From an uncultured Collinsella sp. (GTDB lineage Bacteria > Actinomycetota > Coriobacteriia > Coriobacteriales > Coriobacteriaceae): a DNA stretch of 48,220 bases. This document shows positions 33,576 through 42,471 of this stretch, piece by piece (position 1 is the stretch's first letter; the number at the start of each line of letters is the position of its first letter). The notes under the pieces are model-generated. The model ran no database searches. It saw only the letters and a program-made list of their open reading frames with translations, and was not told the origin of the DNA. A program made the position numbers and the translations under genes. Location of the stretch: the NCBI GenBank assembly GCA_900548365.1, contig URKM01000011.1:1-48220 (forward strand). Reading direction: 5' to 3'.

Positions 33576-33682
33576 TCGAATGGTGACGGCTATCGTCTTC
33601 GATGATGGCGCTTCATGCGGACGAAAAGCTGCGAGCAGACAAGAATGACGAATGTGTCAGATTCGGCGATATCCAAGCAGCC

Positions 33683-35071
33683 CTACTCCCCCTCTTTTAC
33701 GACCGTCGGCAAAACGGCGTCCTCGGGCATGGACACCGTGCTCACCGAGGGCAGCTCGTCGGCAAGATCGGGATCGGTTGCGATGAGCTCGGATAGCCCC
33801 ACGACCTCGTACCCGGCGGCGCGCAGCTCGTCGATGAGCGAGGGTAGCGCTTCCACAGCCTGCTGCCCCGTCGACGCGCCATCCGTGAGCAGCACGATGC
33901 TGCCATCGGAGACCGAGTCCAGCACCGACTTCACCACGGCATCGGCGCCCGGTACCAACCAGTCGCCCGAATCGACGTTCCAGGAGACCACGGCACCCAC
34001 CATATCCATGGCATCCGCCCAATTCTGCTCGCTAAACGCCGCAAAGGGCGCCCGCAGCAGCGCGGTCCGCACACCGGTCGCCTTCTCGATCGCGCTGAAC
34101 CCGTCCTCGAGCTGCTTGCGCGCCTCGGACGCCGTCAGCTCGGCGAGGCTCTTGTCCTCATACGAGTTGGAACCGATCTCGAACCCCGCGTCGGCGATCG
34201 CCTTCGCGGCCGCGGGATGCGCCTCGACCGCGTCCCCCGAGAGGAAGAACGTCGCGGACGCCTTCTTCTCCTTCAGGATGCGCACGATCTGCTCGGTGTA
34301 TTCGCTCGGCCCCTCATCGAACGTCAGGGCGACGTACTGCTTGCCCTTCACATCGGGAGAGACGAAGCGGCGCGTCACCACGCAGTCCACGACCTCCTCG
34401 ACGACGCCGCGATCCTGGGTCTTGCCCGACGTCTTGCCCGTCCAGACCTCGCTGCGGCCGGGGACGCCCCAGGTCGTCACGTATTCGATCGCGCCGCTCC
34501 CCTTGATGACCAGCTGGGGCGCGATCGCAGTCGCCTGCACCTCATGGGGCTCGTATTCATCGCGACCGTTCGCCACCTCGACCTCGTCGTGCTCCTGCAG
34601 CTTCGTGTCGACGAGCTTGTCGTCCTCGACCTGCTTCCCGTTCAGCTTGACGGAAACCCGCTCGCCCCCGCGCTTGTCCAGCACGGAATCATCGACCGCC
34701 AGCAGCTTGCCCGGCGTGGGCTCGAGGCCCTGGTCGGTAATGAGCTGCTCCAACGAGGAATTGATGCGCGCCTTGACGGTACTGCCGTTCAGCGTGATGT
34801 CGACGCTGCGGTTGGCATACCAGATGATGCTCGCGATAAAGAACAGCAGCGCGCAACCCACGGCGATGAAGGCATAGGGCCGGCGCGAGTTCGCAGGACG
34901 GCGCGTATTCATCTGGCGCGAGCTCCGACGCCCGAATCCCTGCGAATGGCGCAGGTACTGGGCGCCGGGCTTGCGCGGACGGCGCTTATGGGCGCCGGGA
35001 AGATGATCCGACGGCCCCTTGCGATACGTCGGCCGCTTCTTTGTGGAGTAGGAGGTGGTGTAGTAAGGCAA
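33683..35071 (-). CDS. Polysaccharide-deacetylase-like pseudoenzyme (paralogue)
   Basis: Protein of 462 residues with the same layout as its neighbour: basic N-terminus, membrane helix (66-85), beta-rich region and NodB domain. The domain is preserved in fold-defining positions but every catalytic motif is damaged. TFDDG is TFDEG (250-254), the two metal His are gone (SNSYEDKSL at 301-309), RAPYG is RAPFA and the catalytic His motif MHDGGG is LTDGAS (395-400). It is an intact frame of normal length with a normal start (TTCTCC complement as ribosome site), so it is unlikely to be decaying. A role in binding glycan or in regulating the active paralogue is an inference. Confidence 0.85.
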   Translation of the reverse strand: MPYYTTSYSTKKRPTYRKGPSDHLPGAHKRRPRKPGAQYLRHSQGFGRRSSRQMNTRRPANSRRPYAFIAVGCALLFFIASIIWYANRSVDITLNGSTVKARINSSLEQLITDQGLEPTPGKLLAVDDSVLDKRGGERVSVKLNGKQVEDDKLVDTKLQEHDEVEVANGRDEYEPHEVQATAIAPQLVIKGSGAIEYVTTWGVPGRSEVWTGKTSGKTQDRGVVEEVVDCVVTRRFVSPDVKGKQYVALTFDEGPSEYTEQIVRILKEKKASATFFLSGDAVEAHPAAAKAIADAGFEIGSNSYEDKSLAELTASEARKQLEDGFSAIEKATGVRTALLRAPFAAFSEQNWADAMDMVGAVVSWNVDSGDWLVPGADAVVKSVLDSVSDGSIVLLTDGASTGQQAVEALPSLIDELRAAGYEVVGLSELIATDPDLADELPSVSTVSMPEDAVLPTVVKEGE

Positions 35072-35130
35072 CGGTTCTCCTTATCCCCCGCCGCCGCACG
35101 CGGCGGTCGATCCGATGCGGGAGTCTCGCG

Positions 35131-36051
35131 CTACTTCTTACCCGACGACCCCGACGCTTTCTTGAACTCGCTCGCAAACGCCTGGAACATGCCCGTCGTC
35201 TTTCCGAGCTGCTTGCCCACCGCGCGGGCAGCCGAGCCCTGCGCCGGAGCGGCCTTCTTCTTGGCGCCAGCGCCTGAGCCCGACGTCTTCGCGGCGGCGC
35301 CCTTCTTCTTAGCCGGCGTGCCCGCGGCCTTGTGGTACTCATCGGAGAAGCCCTTGAAGGCCTCGCCGGTTTTCCCGATGCGCTCGCCGAGCGCGCGGCT
35401 CCCCTTGGTCACGGCTTCGGAGCCCTTCTCGTCGAGCGTCTTGGCGCCCTTCTTGACGCCCTCGCTCACCTTGACGGACGCTTCGGCCGCCTTGGCCGCC
35501 GCGCCGCCCGAAAACTCCAGCACCGCCGCTTCGTCGGCGACGACCATGGCTCCGCGCTTATAGCCGACCAGCATGTCGACCGGCATGGTTATGTGGCCGA
35601 TCAGGGCGCTCGACGCCGCTCCCGGCGTGATGAGGAACTCCTGCACGGCGCCGGTGCGAGGATGACAGGTCACATCGGCGCAGTAGCCGAGCTTCTTGCC
35701 CGTCTTGGTCACGACGTCCATTCCCGTCCAGATGATGCATGCATCCAGGTCGACGCCCAGACGCTTCGCCGCCGGGGCGTCATAGGATTCGCGCATATCG
35801 GCGACGACCAGCTGCCCGTCGCGTACATCGAGCGCATCGAGCGCGACGAAGCGGTCTTCCTGCTTGATCATGCCCGCGATATCGGGGAGCTTCACCATGA
35901 AGCCCACCACGGTGCGGCCGTCCGGCGTGAACACGGGAAGATGGACCTTGCCGAGCCTCTTGGGATCCTTCGGGGTTCCGTCCTTCTTCGTCCGCTGGCC
36001 CTCGGGCAGCAGGCGATAGACGTGAGCACCTTGGAAATCTGCTACGCGCAT
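35131..36051 (-). CDS. PRC-barrel-like protein with Ala/Lys/Ser-rich tail
   Basis: Protein of 306 residues. Two PRC-barrel-like regions occupy residues ~1-100 (KVHLPVFTPDGRTVVGFMV) and ~100-180 (DVVTKTGKKLGYCADV). The C-terminal third is rich in Ala, Lys and Gly and contains two related short units, GKTGEAFKGFSDEYHKA and GKTTGMFQAFASEFKKA, separated by a low-complexity spacer. There is no signal peptide or membrane helix. Its ATG follows the stop of the YtxH-like gene with no gap, so the two are coupled. The function is unknown; PRC barrels often act as adaptor or RNA/protein-binding modules. Confidence 0.75.
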   Translation of the reverse strand: MRVADFQGAHVYRLLPEGQRTKKDGTPKDPKRLGKVHLPVFTPDGRTVVGFMVKLPDIAGMIKQEDRFVALDALDVRDGQLVVADMRESYDAPAAKRLGVDLDACIIWTGMDVVTKTGKKLGYCADVTCHPRTGAVQEFLITPGAASSALIGHITMPVDMLVGYKRGAMVVADEAAVLEFSGGAAAKAAEASVKVSEGVKKGAKTLDEKGSEAVTKGSRALGERIGKTGEAFKGFSDEYHKAAGTPAKKKGAAAKTSGSGAGAKKKAAPAQGSAARAVGKQLGKTTGMFQAFASEFKKASGSSGKK

Positions 36052-36423
36052 CTACGCCTCGACGGGAGCCTCGGCCACGGAGCTTTCCACAACGACGTCC
36101 GCAGCGGGGGTTACGTTGCCGCCGGCGATGGCATCGTTGAGGGACTCGCGAAGCTGGTCCATGCGCTCGCGCGCGAGGTCGACCTTGGCGCGGAGCTCAT
36201 CGGTCTTGGCATCCATCATGGGGCCGAAATCGGTCGCTGCGGCGCGGGCCTGGTCGATGCCCTGCTCATACATATCACGCGCGGAATCCCAGGCATCGTT
36301 CGCCATGTCCGCCGCCATGGCGCGCGTCTCGGCGCCCGAGCGCGGAGCGACCAGCAAACCGATGATCGTTCCCGCGGCGGCTCCCAGAGCGGCACCCGTT
36401 ACGAAAGCAAGACCTTTACCCAT
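36052..36423 (-). CDS. YtxH-domain protein
   Basis: Protein of 123 residues. The N-terminal hydrophobic Gly/Ala helix (FVTGAALGAAAGTIIGLLVA) followed by PRSGAETR is the YtxH/GvpP-like signature, and a long amphipathic helix follows (residues ~45-100). It is probably a small membrane-attached stress or envelope protein. ATG 36423 has GGAAGGAT upstream; the longer in-frame extension is not supported. It is co-translated with the PRC-barrel protein. Confidence 0.8.
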   Translation of the reverse strand: MGKGLAFVTGAALGAAAGTIIGLLVAPRSGAETRAMAADMANDAWDSARDMYEQGIDQARAAATDFGPMMDAKTDELRAKVDLARERMDQLRESLNDAIAGGNVTPAADVVVESSVAEAPVEA

Positions 36424-36624
36424 ATCGATATCCTTCCACAAGTCATGATTCGACCTTGTTGATGAACCATTATACCCAGCTGGACGCAAAACACCCGCTG
36501 TCAAACGTTTCGGAGCGCGCGTCCTCGAGAGTCCGCCGCGCGTTGCGGCGCAACCGCAAGCGGACATGCGCATCTCGGCGCCCGCGGCAGAGGCGGGGAC
36601 GATGCGCGTTGCGGCGACCGCGGC

Positions 36625-37311
36625 CTAGCCGTTGATCGGAGGCATCATCATGGTCGCGCCCGGATCGTCCGATGCGCCTGTCTCAGAATCGCCATATTCG
36701 ACGCCATCGGCGGCAGCGCCTCCGAACAGCACGCTCGCGCCCATCTCGTTCATGGTGGCGCGCGCCTGCCCCTCTTCATACGCGGCATCGAGCATCTGCG
36801 GGTCGGGCGCATGCCGCCCCGTCTCCTCGTCCTCGCCGCGCAGCTTCAGCATGAGATGGCGTAGGGCCGCCACGGTGCCGGGGAAGTCGGGCGCGGGCTG
36901 ATCGCCATACAGAAACGCCCAGTCCATCATGAACGTGGCGGACGACAGCGACCCCACGGTGAGCGCGTCATCGGGGCAGGACAGGTCGATGTCGAAGAGC
37001 CGGTCGTCACCGGGGACCGCGTGCGTGCGGCCGCTCACGATGTCGCCGGCGAGCCCCGTCTCGTTCATGATCTCGACCGTGAGATGCTCGAGCAGGTGCG
37101 CGACCTCGGTATCGCTCATGCAATCCTGGAAGTGCTCGCCGGCATCGCCCAGGCACGTATGCATGGCGATGGCGGGAGCGAGGTAGTACACGCGCGCCGT
37201 GGCCTCGATATCCTCGCAGGTGCGCACCGGCATGCCGGGGTTCACCTGAACGCGAGCGGTGAGCTTGTCTGCTCCAACCGAGATCTTGATGATGTTGAAC
37301 AGCTCTGCCAT
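36625..37311 (-). CDS. Conserved protein of unknown function with HLLEH motif
   Basis: Protein of 228 residues that I cannot assign firmly. The notable motif is AHLLEHLTVEIMNETG at residues 71-86. It resembles the LEH(V/L)A(I/V)E helix in the N-terminal domain of cyanophycin-synthetase-like proteins, and formally also fits the HxxEH zinc motif of M16 peptidases. No other M16 feature is seen and the protein is far too short. The C-terminus is acidic and low-complexity, ending in DPGATMMMPPING. It has no membrane segments. ATG 37311 has GAAGGGG upstream. It follows the CNNM-like gene on the same strand (46-bp gap) and may be co-transcribed. Confidence 0.7.
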   Translation of the reverse strand: MAELFNIIKISVGADKLTARVQVNPGMPVRTCEDIEATARVYYLAPAIAMHTCLGDAGEHFQDCMSDTEVAHLLEHLTVEIMNETGLAGDIVSGRTHAVPGDDRLFDIDLSCPDDALTVGSLSSATFMMDWAFLYGDQPAPDFPGTVAALRHLMLKLRGEDEETGRHAPDPQMLDAAYEEGQARATMNEMGASVLFGGAAADGVEYGDSETGASDDPGATMMMPPING

Positions 37312-37357
37312 GGCCGTTGTCCCCTTCCTGCTCGCAGCGCCTCAGCCTGCAAGAAGT

Positions 37358-38725
37358 CTACTCGTCCTCGTGCTTCCCCATGCGCAACGACGGATGCTTC
37401 GCATCCTCTTCGTCCCCGGGCTCCTCGGGCGCCTTCGTTTCCGCAGGCGCCGTCACGCGAATCAGCGAGATGCGCTGGCCCCGCATGGACTGCACCTTGA
37501 ACTTGTACCCATCAACCTCGAACACCTCGCCGATATCGGGCACGGAGTCGCACAGATCGAGAATCCAGCCGGCGATCGTCTCGTAATCGTCGCTTTCCTC
37601 GATGGGCCAGCCCAGCTCCACCGCATCATCGCACGAGAAGCGGCCGTCGACCAGCCACTCGCGCTTCGACAGGCGCGTGAGGTACTTGTTATCGGGATCG
37701 AATTCGTCCTCGATCTCGCCCACGATCTCCTCGACGATGTCCTCGACCGTGATGATGCCGGCGGTCCCGCCGTACTCGTCCACGACCACCACGATCTGGT
37801 CGTGAGCGGTCTGCATCTCGGAAAGCAACGGCAGGATGTCCTTGGTGTCGGGCACGAACGCGGCGTCGCGCAGGTTCTCGGAGGCCATCACGTCGGCCTT
37901 GCCGTCCAGCGCCAGGCCGATGAAGTCCTTGATATGCGCGATGCCGATGATGTTATCGGGATCCTCGTGGTAGACGGGCATGCGCGAGAAGCCCGTCTGG
38001 CGCATGAGGCCCAGCACCTCGGCAACCGTCTGGTCGTCCTCGACCATCGTCACGTCGACGCGCGGCACCATGACCTCGCGGGCAACCGCGTCGCCCAGGT
38101 CCATCACCTCGTGGATGATGCGCTTCTCCTCGTCGAGCAGCGTCTCCTGCTCGTTGATCATGTACTTGATCTCCTCTTCGGAGACGTTCTGGCGGTCATC
38201 GCCGCTCTTGATGCGCATGAGGCGGGCCAGACCGTTCGCAGAGGCCTGGGTAAACCACACGAGCGGGCGCGCGATCTTCTGGAACACCGTGAGCGGCTGC
38301 GCCACGCGCTTCGCCATGCCCTCGGCGTCGGCCAACGCGATGCGCTTGGGCACGAGCTCGCCCACCACGATGGAGAGGTAGGACACCGCGAGCGTGATGA
38401 GCACGGGGGCGAGGCCCGGCGCGATCATCGACAGCGGCTCGATGCCGAAGCTCGACAGCCACGACGCCAGCGGGTCGGACAGGTTCGTCGATGCCACGGC
38501 GGACGACGCGAAGCCGACGAGCGTGATGGCGACCTGGATGGTTGCCAGGAAGTTGCCCGAATCGGACGCGAGCTCGGATGCGCGCTTCGCGCGGCGGTCG
38601 CCCTCCTCCGCCTCATGGTCGAGGACCGCGCGCTTGGCGGTGGTGAGCGCCATCTCCGACATCGAGAAGAAGCCGTTGACGACGGTGAGGACGACCGTGG
38701 TGATGATGCTGATGGTTATGTCCAT
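37358..38725 (-). CDS. CNNM/CorC-family membrane protein (DUF21, CBS pair, CorC_HlyC)
   Basis: Protein of 455 residues. The DUF21 membrane domain has about four helices (residues 1-190, beginning VVNGFFSMSEMALTTAKR). A CBS pair (about 210-330; VMVPRVDVTMVE, then PVYHEDPDNIIG) and a CorC_HlyC domain follow (from ~345, ending with acidic residues). The family exports Mg2+/Na+ or regulates Mg2+/Co2+ homeostasis, and some members are annotated as hemolysins without evidence. ATG 38725 has GGAGG 14 nt upstream, a rather long spacing. It sits next to the PAQR-like gene, another old hemolysin-named family, and ~6 kb from the Mg2+ transporter pair. Confidence 0.9.
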   Translation of the reverse strand: MDITISIITTVVLTVVNGFFSMSEMALTTAKRAVLDHEAEEGDRRAKRASELASDSGNFLATIQVAITLVGFASSAVASTNLSDPLASWLSSFGIEPLSMIAPGLAPVLITLAVSYLSIVVGELVPKRIALADAEGMAKRVAQPLTVFQKIARPLVWFTQASANGLARLMRIKSGDDRQNVSEEEIKYMINEQETLLDEEKRIIHEVMDLGDAVAREVMVPRVDVTMVEDDQTVAEVLGLMRQTGFSRMPVYHEDPDNIIGIAHIKDFIGLALDGKADVMASENLRDAAFVPDTKDILPLLSEMQTAHDQIVVVVDEYGGTAGIITVEDIVEEIVGEIEDEFDPDNKYLTRLSKREWLVDGRFSCDDAVELGWPIEESDDYETIAGWILDLCDSVPDIGEVFEVDGYKFKVQSMRGQRISLIRVTAPAETKAPEEPGDEEDAKHPSLRMGKHEDE

Positions 38726-38790
38726 GGGGACGCGTTAAACCTCCAAGATGGATGGGTGGAACCAAGGTGCGATGTCGCAAGCGACGAAAA

Positions 38791-39801
38791 CTAGATCACG
38801 AAGAGGATCACCGCCATGAACTGGCACACGCTGCCCGCCAGCACCCACAGGTGCCAGACGCTATGCATGTAGCGGATGCCCTTCGCCGCATAGAACGCGG
38901 TGCCCACCGTGTAGCACAGGCCGCCGGCGAGCAGCAGGCCGATGCCGACGGGGTCGAGCGCTCCCAGCAGCTGCGGCAGGCGGAAGACCACCATCCACCC
39001 CATGACGAGGTAGATGAGGATGGTCACCCAGCGCGGCTGGCGCTCCTGGCCGATGAGCTCGAACAGGATGCCCGCGGCGGCGAGAACCCACATGACGACG
39101 CACAGGGCGAACCCGTCGTAATCGGCGAGCGTCACCAGCAGAAACGGCGTATAGGTGCCAGCGATGAGCAGGTAGATGCAGCTATGGTCGAAGATGCGGA
39201 ACACGCGCTTGGCTCCGCGTGCGGGAATCGCATGGTACAGCATGGAGAACAGGTATTCCAAGATGATGGTCACGCCGTAGATGATGCCCGCGGCGAGCGC
39301 GGCGGGGTGCCCGCCGGATAACGCGGCCTTCACGATGAGCAGCACCAGCGCGGCGATGCCCAGCAGCACGCCTACGCCGTGGCTCACGGCGTTGAAGATC
39401 TCTTCACCCAGGGTGTAGCGGGGAATGGAGTCGGCGGCCCTCGCCTTCTCGAGGGCGCGCTGCGCGGCGCGCTTGGCAGCCTTGGACGCCGCAGCCGTGG
39501 CGGCGCGCTCGGCAGCTGCAAGCGCCTCTTCGGCGGCACCGCCCTCGCAGGCCGCGTCGATCAGGGCGCGCGCGTCCCCCAAGACGTCATCCGCGGGGCG
39601 CGACAGGACAGGCGCGCTCGCGTGCTGCGCCTCGACGGCGTTCGCCCGCGCGCCCTCCGATATGGATGAAGTTGTGACATGCTCTTGTGAATCTATGCAG
39701 CCATCAGGACAGGCCGCGTCCGCATCAACGGACCCGGAAGGGGCTTCGTGGGGCGCCGCGGACGCTTTCCGCGGCTTCGAACTGTCACTCGTGTCTGGCA
39801 T
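38791..39801 (-). CDS. PAQR/hemolysin-III-family membrane protein with N-terminal extension
   Basis: Protein of 336 residues. The C-terminal ~210 residues form the seven-helix hemolysin-III/PAQR (TrhA) domain: GEEIFNAVSHGVG near the start, the SMLYHA and DHSCIYLLIAGTYTPF motifs, and the late HSVWHLWVLAG with the zinc-binding His set. The N-terminal ~115 residues are an extension not found in typical TrhA: Ser/Pro-rich, then a run of Ala/Glu/Lys-rich helix (AAERAATAAASKAAKRAAQR) likely to be a coiled coil. In bacteria TrhA affects membrane fluidity. ATG 39801 has GGAGG 13 nt upstream and an extended -10 promoter at 39836-39841. Confidence 0.88.
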   Translation of the reverse strand: MPDTSDSSKPRKASAAPHEAPSGSVDADAACPDGCIDSQEHVTTSSISEGARANAVEAQHASAPVLSRPADDVLGDARALIDAACEGGAAEEALAAAERAATAAASKAAKRAAQRALEKARAADSIPRYTLGEEIFNAVSHGVGVLLGIAALVLLIVKAALSGGHPAALAAGIIYGVTIILEYLFSMLYHAIPARGAKRVFRIFDHSCIYLLIAGTYTPFLLVTLADYDGFALCVVMWVLAAAGILFELIGQERQPRWVTILIYLVMGWMVVFRLPQLLGALDPVGIGLLLAGGLCYTVGTAFYAAKGIRYMHSVWHLWVLAGSVCQFMAVILFVI

Positions 39802-39835
39802 GTATGCTGAGATTCCTCCAAAAACGTTTTTGCAT

Positions 39836-39846
39836 ACTATAGCAGA
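39836..39846 (-). promoter_or_regulatory. Extended -10 promoter of the PAQR-like gene
   Basis: Minus strand TGCTATAGT is a TGn-extended -10 hexamer, ~35 bp ahead of the start codon. No good -35 is visible, as is usual for extended -10 promoters. The rest of the 309-bp gap up to LicT holds the LicT terminator and nothing else recognisable. Confidence 0.5.
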
Positions 39847-40040
39847 ATTGGATAAAAACGCAGAAAGGTGCACCGTTTCTGCGCCGACGCTTCCACGTTC
39901 CTTACCGGGTCCTTATACGCTTGAGGCACGAGGGGAGGACCCTCCGCCTATCGCGCGGCAGGCGGCTCGCTCGTCACAAATGACGCTTATCCATATCATG
40001 CTTTCCCAAGATGACCATATGCGCCGCTTTCACACCAGAA

Positions 40041-40078
40041 CGCCCGGGCGTCGAAGCACATGCTCCAACACCCGGGCG
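40041..40078 (-). terminator. Terminator after licT
   Basis: CGCCCGGG and CCCGGGCG form an 8-bp perfect stem around a 22-nt loop with an inner weaker pairing. On the minus strand TTCT follows, so the T-run is short. Confidence 0.55.
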
Positions 40079-40110
40079 CATCATCTTGAAAACGGCGTGC
40101 CGACACCTCG

Positions 40111-40947
40111 CTACGCCGTCACCAAACGCCAGATGTGAACGGCCAGATACACAAGCTCGTCACGCGTTACAAGCGTATCGTACTCGCCCTCCATAAACTC
40201 CTTGATCTTATATGAGATCGCCATCTCGCGCTGATACCTATCGGTCATCTGGAGGAAGAGGGCATCGTCATCCCCGTCAAGCAGATTACCCGTAAAATAC
40301 CGCTCCACGAAGTACTTCACATGCGTCACGAAACGACGATAGTGTATGCCCTTCGTGTCGATCGGCCGGTTAATCGAGAACACCACGATGTTGATGATCT
40401 TGCCAATCACCTTCGCATAGCGGGCGGCATCATAGGAAGACCCATCGGAACCCCTGGCGTTCGCGATATGAAAGGCAATATTGGCGGCCTCTTCTTCAGG
40501 AAGGCTGACGCCCATACGTTCTTCCACCAGACGAACACCGAGCATTCCCGCCCGGAACTCCTCGGGATAGTAGTTCTTGATCTCCCAAAAAACGCGGTTC
40601 GTTATGACCATCCCCTGGCGAGCCCGCTCCAACGCGAATTTGAGATGGTCGACGAGCAGGAGATAGACGGCAGGAGACAGGCTGCAAGACAGCATGCGCT
40701 CCGCTTCGCGAACGATCTCCTGCGTGATTTCCACGACTTCGGGAGGCATGGAACCCATGAGTTCCCCTACTTGGCCGGAGCGCTCCTTATCAATCGGAAC
40801 GTAGACCTGCTCCCCTTCAGACCGAGCAATCCGAACCCCGGCCTTCTTACCGTAGCCGATTCCCTTGCCCAAAAGTATGTACTCGCGGTCGGCCTGGTCC
40901 GTCACAAGGACCACGCTCGAATTGAGCACCTTCTTGATGGTGTACAC
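40111..40947 (-). CDS. licT: PRD-type transcriptional antiterminator, LicT/BglG family
   Basis: RNA-binding antiterminator of 278 residues that controls the beta-glucoside operon upstream. Residues 1-55 are the CAT RNA-binding domain (TIKKVLNSSVVLVTD, then LGKGIGYGKKAG). Two PTS regulation domains follow, with the phosphorylated His residues in LLLVDHLKFAL and IAFHIANARG (PRD1) and THVKYFV and YLAVHIWRL (PRD2). GTG 40947 gives the standard N-terminus and has GGGGAGG upstream; the furthest start at 40977 is not supported. It is the third gene of its operon, 45 bp after bglA. It should bind the RAT at 44423-44456 when beta-glucosides are transported. Confidence 0.9.
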   Translation of the reverse strand: MYTIKKVLNSSVVLVTDQADREYILLGKGIGYGKKAGVRIARSEGEQVYVPIDKERSGQVGELMGSMPPEVVEITQEIVREAERMLSCSLSPAVYLLLVDHLKFALERARQGMVITNRVFWEIKNYYPEEFRAGMLGVRLVEERMGVSLPEEEAANIAFHIANARGSDGSSYDAARYAKVIGKIINIVVFSINRPIDTKGIHYRRFVTHVKYFVERYFTGNLLDGDDDALFLQMTDRYQREMAISYKIKEFMEGEYDTLVTRDELVYLAVHIWRLVTA

Positions 40948-40992
40948 GACGAACCGGACCTCCCCTCTCACGTGCACGTACAGCTAGAAGCG

Positions 40993-42471
40993 CTATGCAT
41001 CGCCCTCGCGCAAGCCGTTTCTGGATATAACGTCTTTATACCAGTAAAAGCTGTCCTTGCGGTAGCGGTCGTACGTACCCTCGCCGTAATCGTCCGCATC
41101 CACGTACACGTAACCGTAGCGCTTGGACATCTGCTTGGTTCCCTCGCTGACCAGGTCGACGCACGCCCACGAGGTGTAGCCCATGAGCTCGACGCCGTCC
41201 AACTGCACGGCCTCCCACATCGCCTTGAAGTGCTGCCGCAGGTAATCGATGCGGTACGAATCATGGACGGAGCCGTCGTCCCCGAGCTCGTCACGCGCGC
41301 CGAGGCCGTTCTCGACCACGAACAGCGGCTTGCGGTAGCGGTCGTAGAGCTCGACGAGGGAGATGCGCAGACCCGTGGGGTCGATCTGCCAGCCCCATTC
41401 GCTCGTCGGCAGGTGCGGGTTCTTCACGGCGAGGATCGTGTTGCCGGGCGTGACGTCGAGACCCGTGGTGTCAGCCGCCTCGCACGACGACATATAATAC
41501 GAGAAGCTCACGAAGTCCACCGGATATGCCTTCATGGCCTCCAGATCGCCGGGCTCCATCTTGATCTCGATGCCCTTGTTACGGTACTCGGCGAGCAGGT
41601 AAGCCGGGTACTCGCCGAACACCTGCGTATCGCCGAAGGCGTACGTGGCACGCATCCGCTGCTGCGCGGCAAGGACGTCCTCGGGCTTGCAGGTGTAGGG
41701 ATAGTACGTGAGCTTGGTGAGCATGCACCCCACCTGGGCGCCGGGGATGATCTCGTGGCAGACCTTGGTCGCCAGGGCGCTCGCCACGAACTGGTGATGC
41801 ATCGCCTGGTAGATGACCTCTTCGAAGTTCTTGCCCTCGAAGCGGTCCTTTACAAGAGCGCCAGAGACCCACGGATGGCGAATGACCGAGTCGATCTCGT
41901 TGAAGGTGAGCCAGTACTTGACCTTGTCCTTGTAGCGGCGGCAGATGGTCTCGACGTAGCGCACGAACAAGTCGATCGCCTCACGCGAGTACCAGCCGTC
42001 ATAGCGCAGAACGAGGTCGAGCGGCGGCTCGTAGTGGCTCATGGTCACCAGCGGCTCGATTCCGTGAGCGAGCAGCTCGTCGAAGACGGCGTCGTAGAAG
42101 GCCAGGCCCTCCTCGTTGGGCTCGGCGTCGTCGGCGTGCGGGAAGATGCGGCTCCAAGCGATCGACATGCGGAAGGTCTTGAAGCCCATCTCCGCCATCA
42201 GGGAGATATCCTCCTTGTAGCGATGGTAGAAATCGCTGCCGTGGCGCTTAGGATAATGTACCTCGTCCTCGGGATGCGCGAGCGCCTCCTCGATGATCGC
42301 GGTGGTCATGCCGACATTCGTGTCGTAATCCGTAACCGAGCTGCTGAAGTGCTCGGGTGAGACATCACCGACGGACCAGCCGCGGCCGCCCTCGTTCCAG
42401 CCACCCTCGTATTGCCCGGCAGCGGTGGCGCCGCCCCAGAGGAACCCCTCGGGAAACGTGTATTCCATCAT
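40993..42471 (-). CDS. bglA: 6-phospho-beta-glucosidase, GH1
   Basis: Family GH1 retaining glycosidase of 492 residues that hydrolyses the phosphorylated beta-glucosides delivered by the PTS. The N-terminal FLWGGATAAGQYEGG signature is present, the acid/base Glu lies in TFNEID near residue 180, and the nucleophile Glu in FVVENGLG near residue 380. The length is normal. The ATG follows the EIIBCA stop directly (TAG-ATG), so the two are coupled. The phospho-substrate preference is inferred from the operon partner. Confidence 0.92.
   Translation of the reverse strand: MMEYTFPEGFLWGGATAAGQYEGGWNEGGRGWSVGDVSPEHFSSSVTDYDTNVGMTTAIIEEALAHPEDEVHYPKRHGSDFYHRYKEDISLMAEMGFKTFRMSIAWSRIFPHADDAEPNEEGLAFYDAVFDELLAHGIEPLVTMSHYEPPLDLVLRYDGWYSREAIDLFVRYVETICRRYKDKVKYWLTFNEIDSVIRHPWVSGALVKDRFEGKNFEEVIYQAMHHQFVASALATKVCHEIIPGAQVGCMLTKLTYYPYTCKPEDVLAAQQRMRATYAFGDTQVFGEYPAYLLAEYRNKGIEIKMEPGDLEAMKAYPVDFVSFSYYMSSCEAADTTGLDVTPGNTILAVKNPHLPTSEWGWQIDPTGLRISLVELYDRYRKPLFVVENGLGARDELGDDGSVHDSYRIDYLRQHFKAMWEAVQLDGVELMGYTSWACVDLVSEGTKQMSKRYGYVYVDADDYGEGTYDRYRKDSFYWYKDVISRNGLREGDA

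Noticed and set aside
36695..37100. M16 zinc peptidase because of HxxEH
   Set aside because: The protein is only 228 residues and no further M16 elements are visible.
37259..38794. 511-codon plus-strand frame opposite the CNNM-like gene
   Set aside because: Antisense shadow with biased composition and no ribosome site. The minus strand encodes clear DUF21 and CBS domains.
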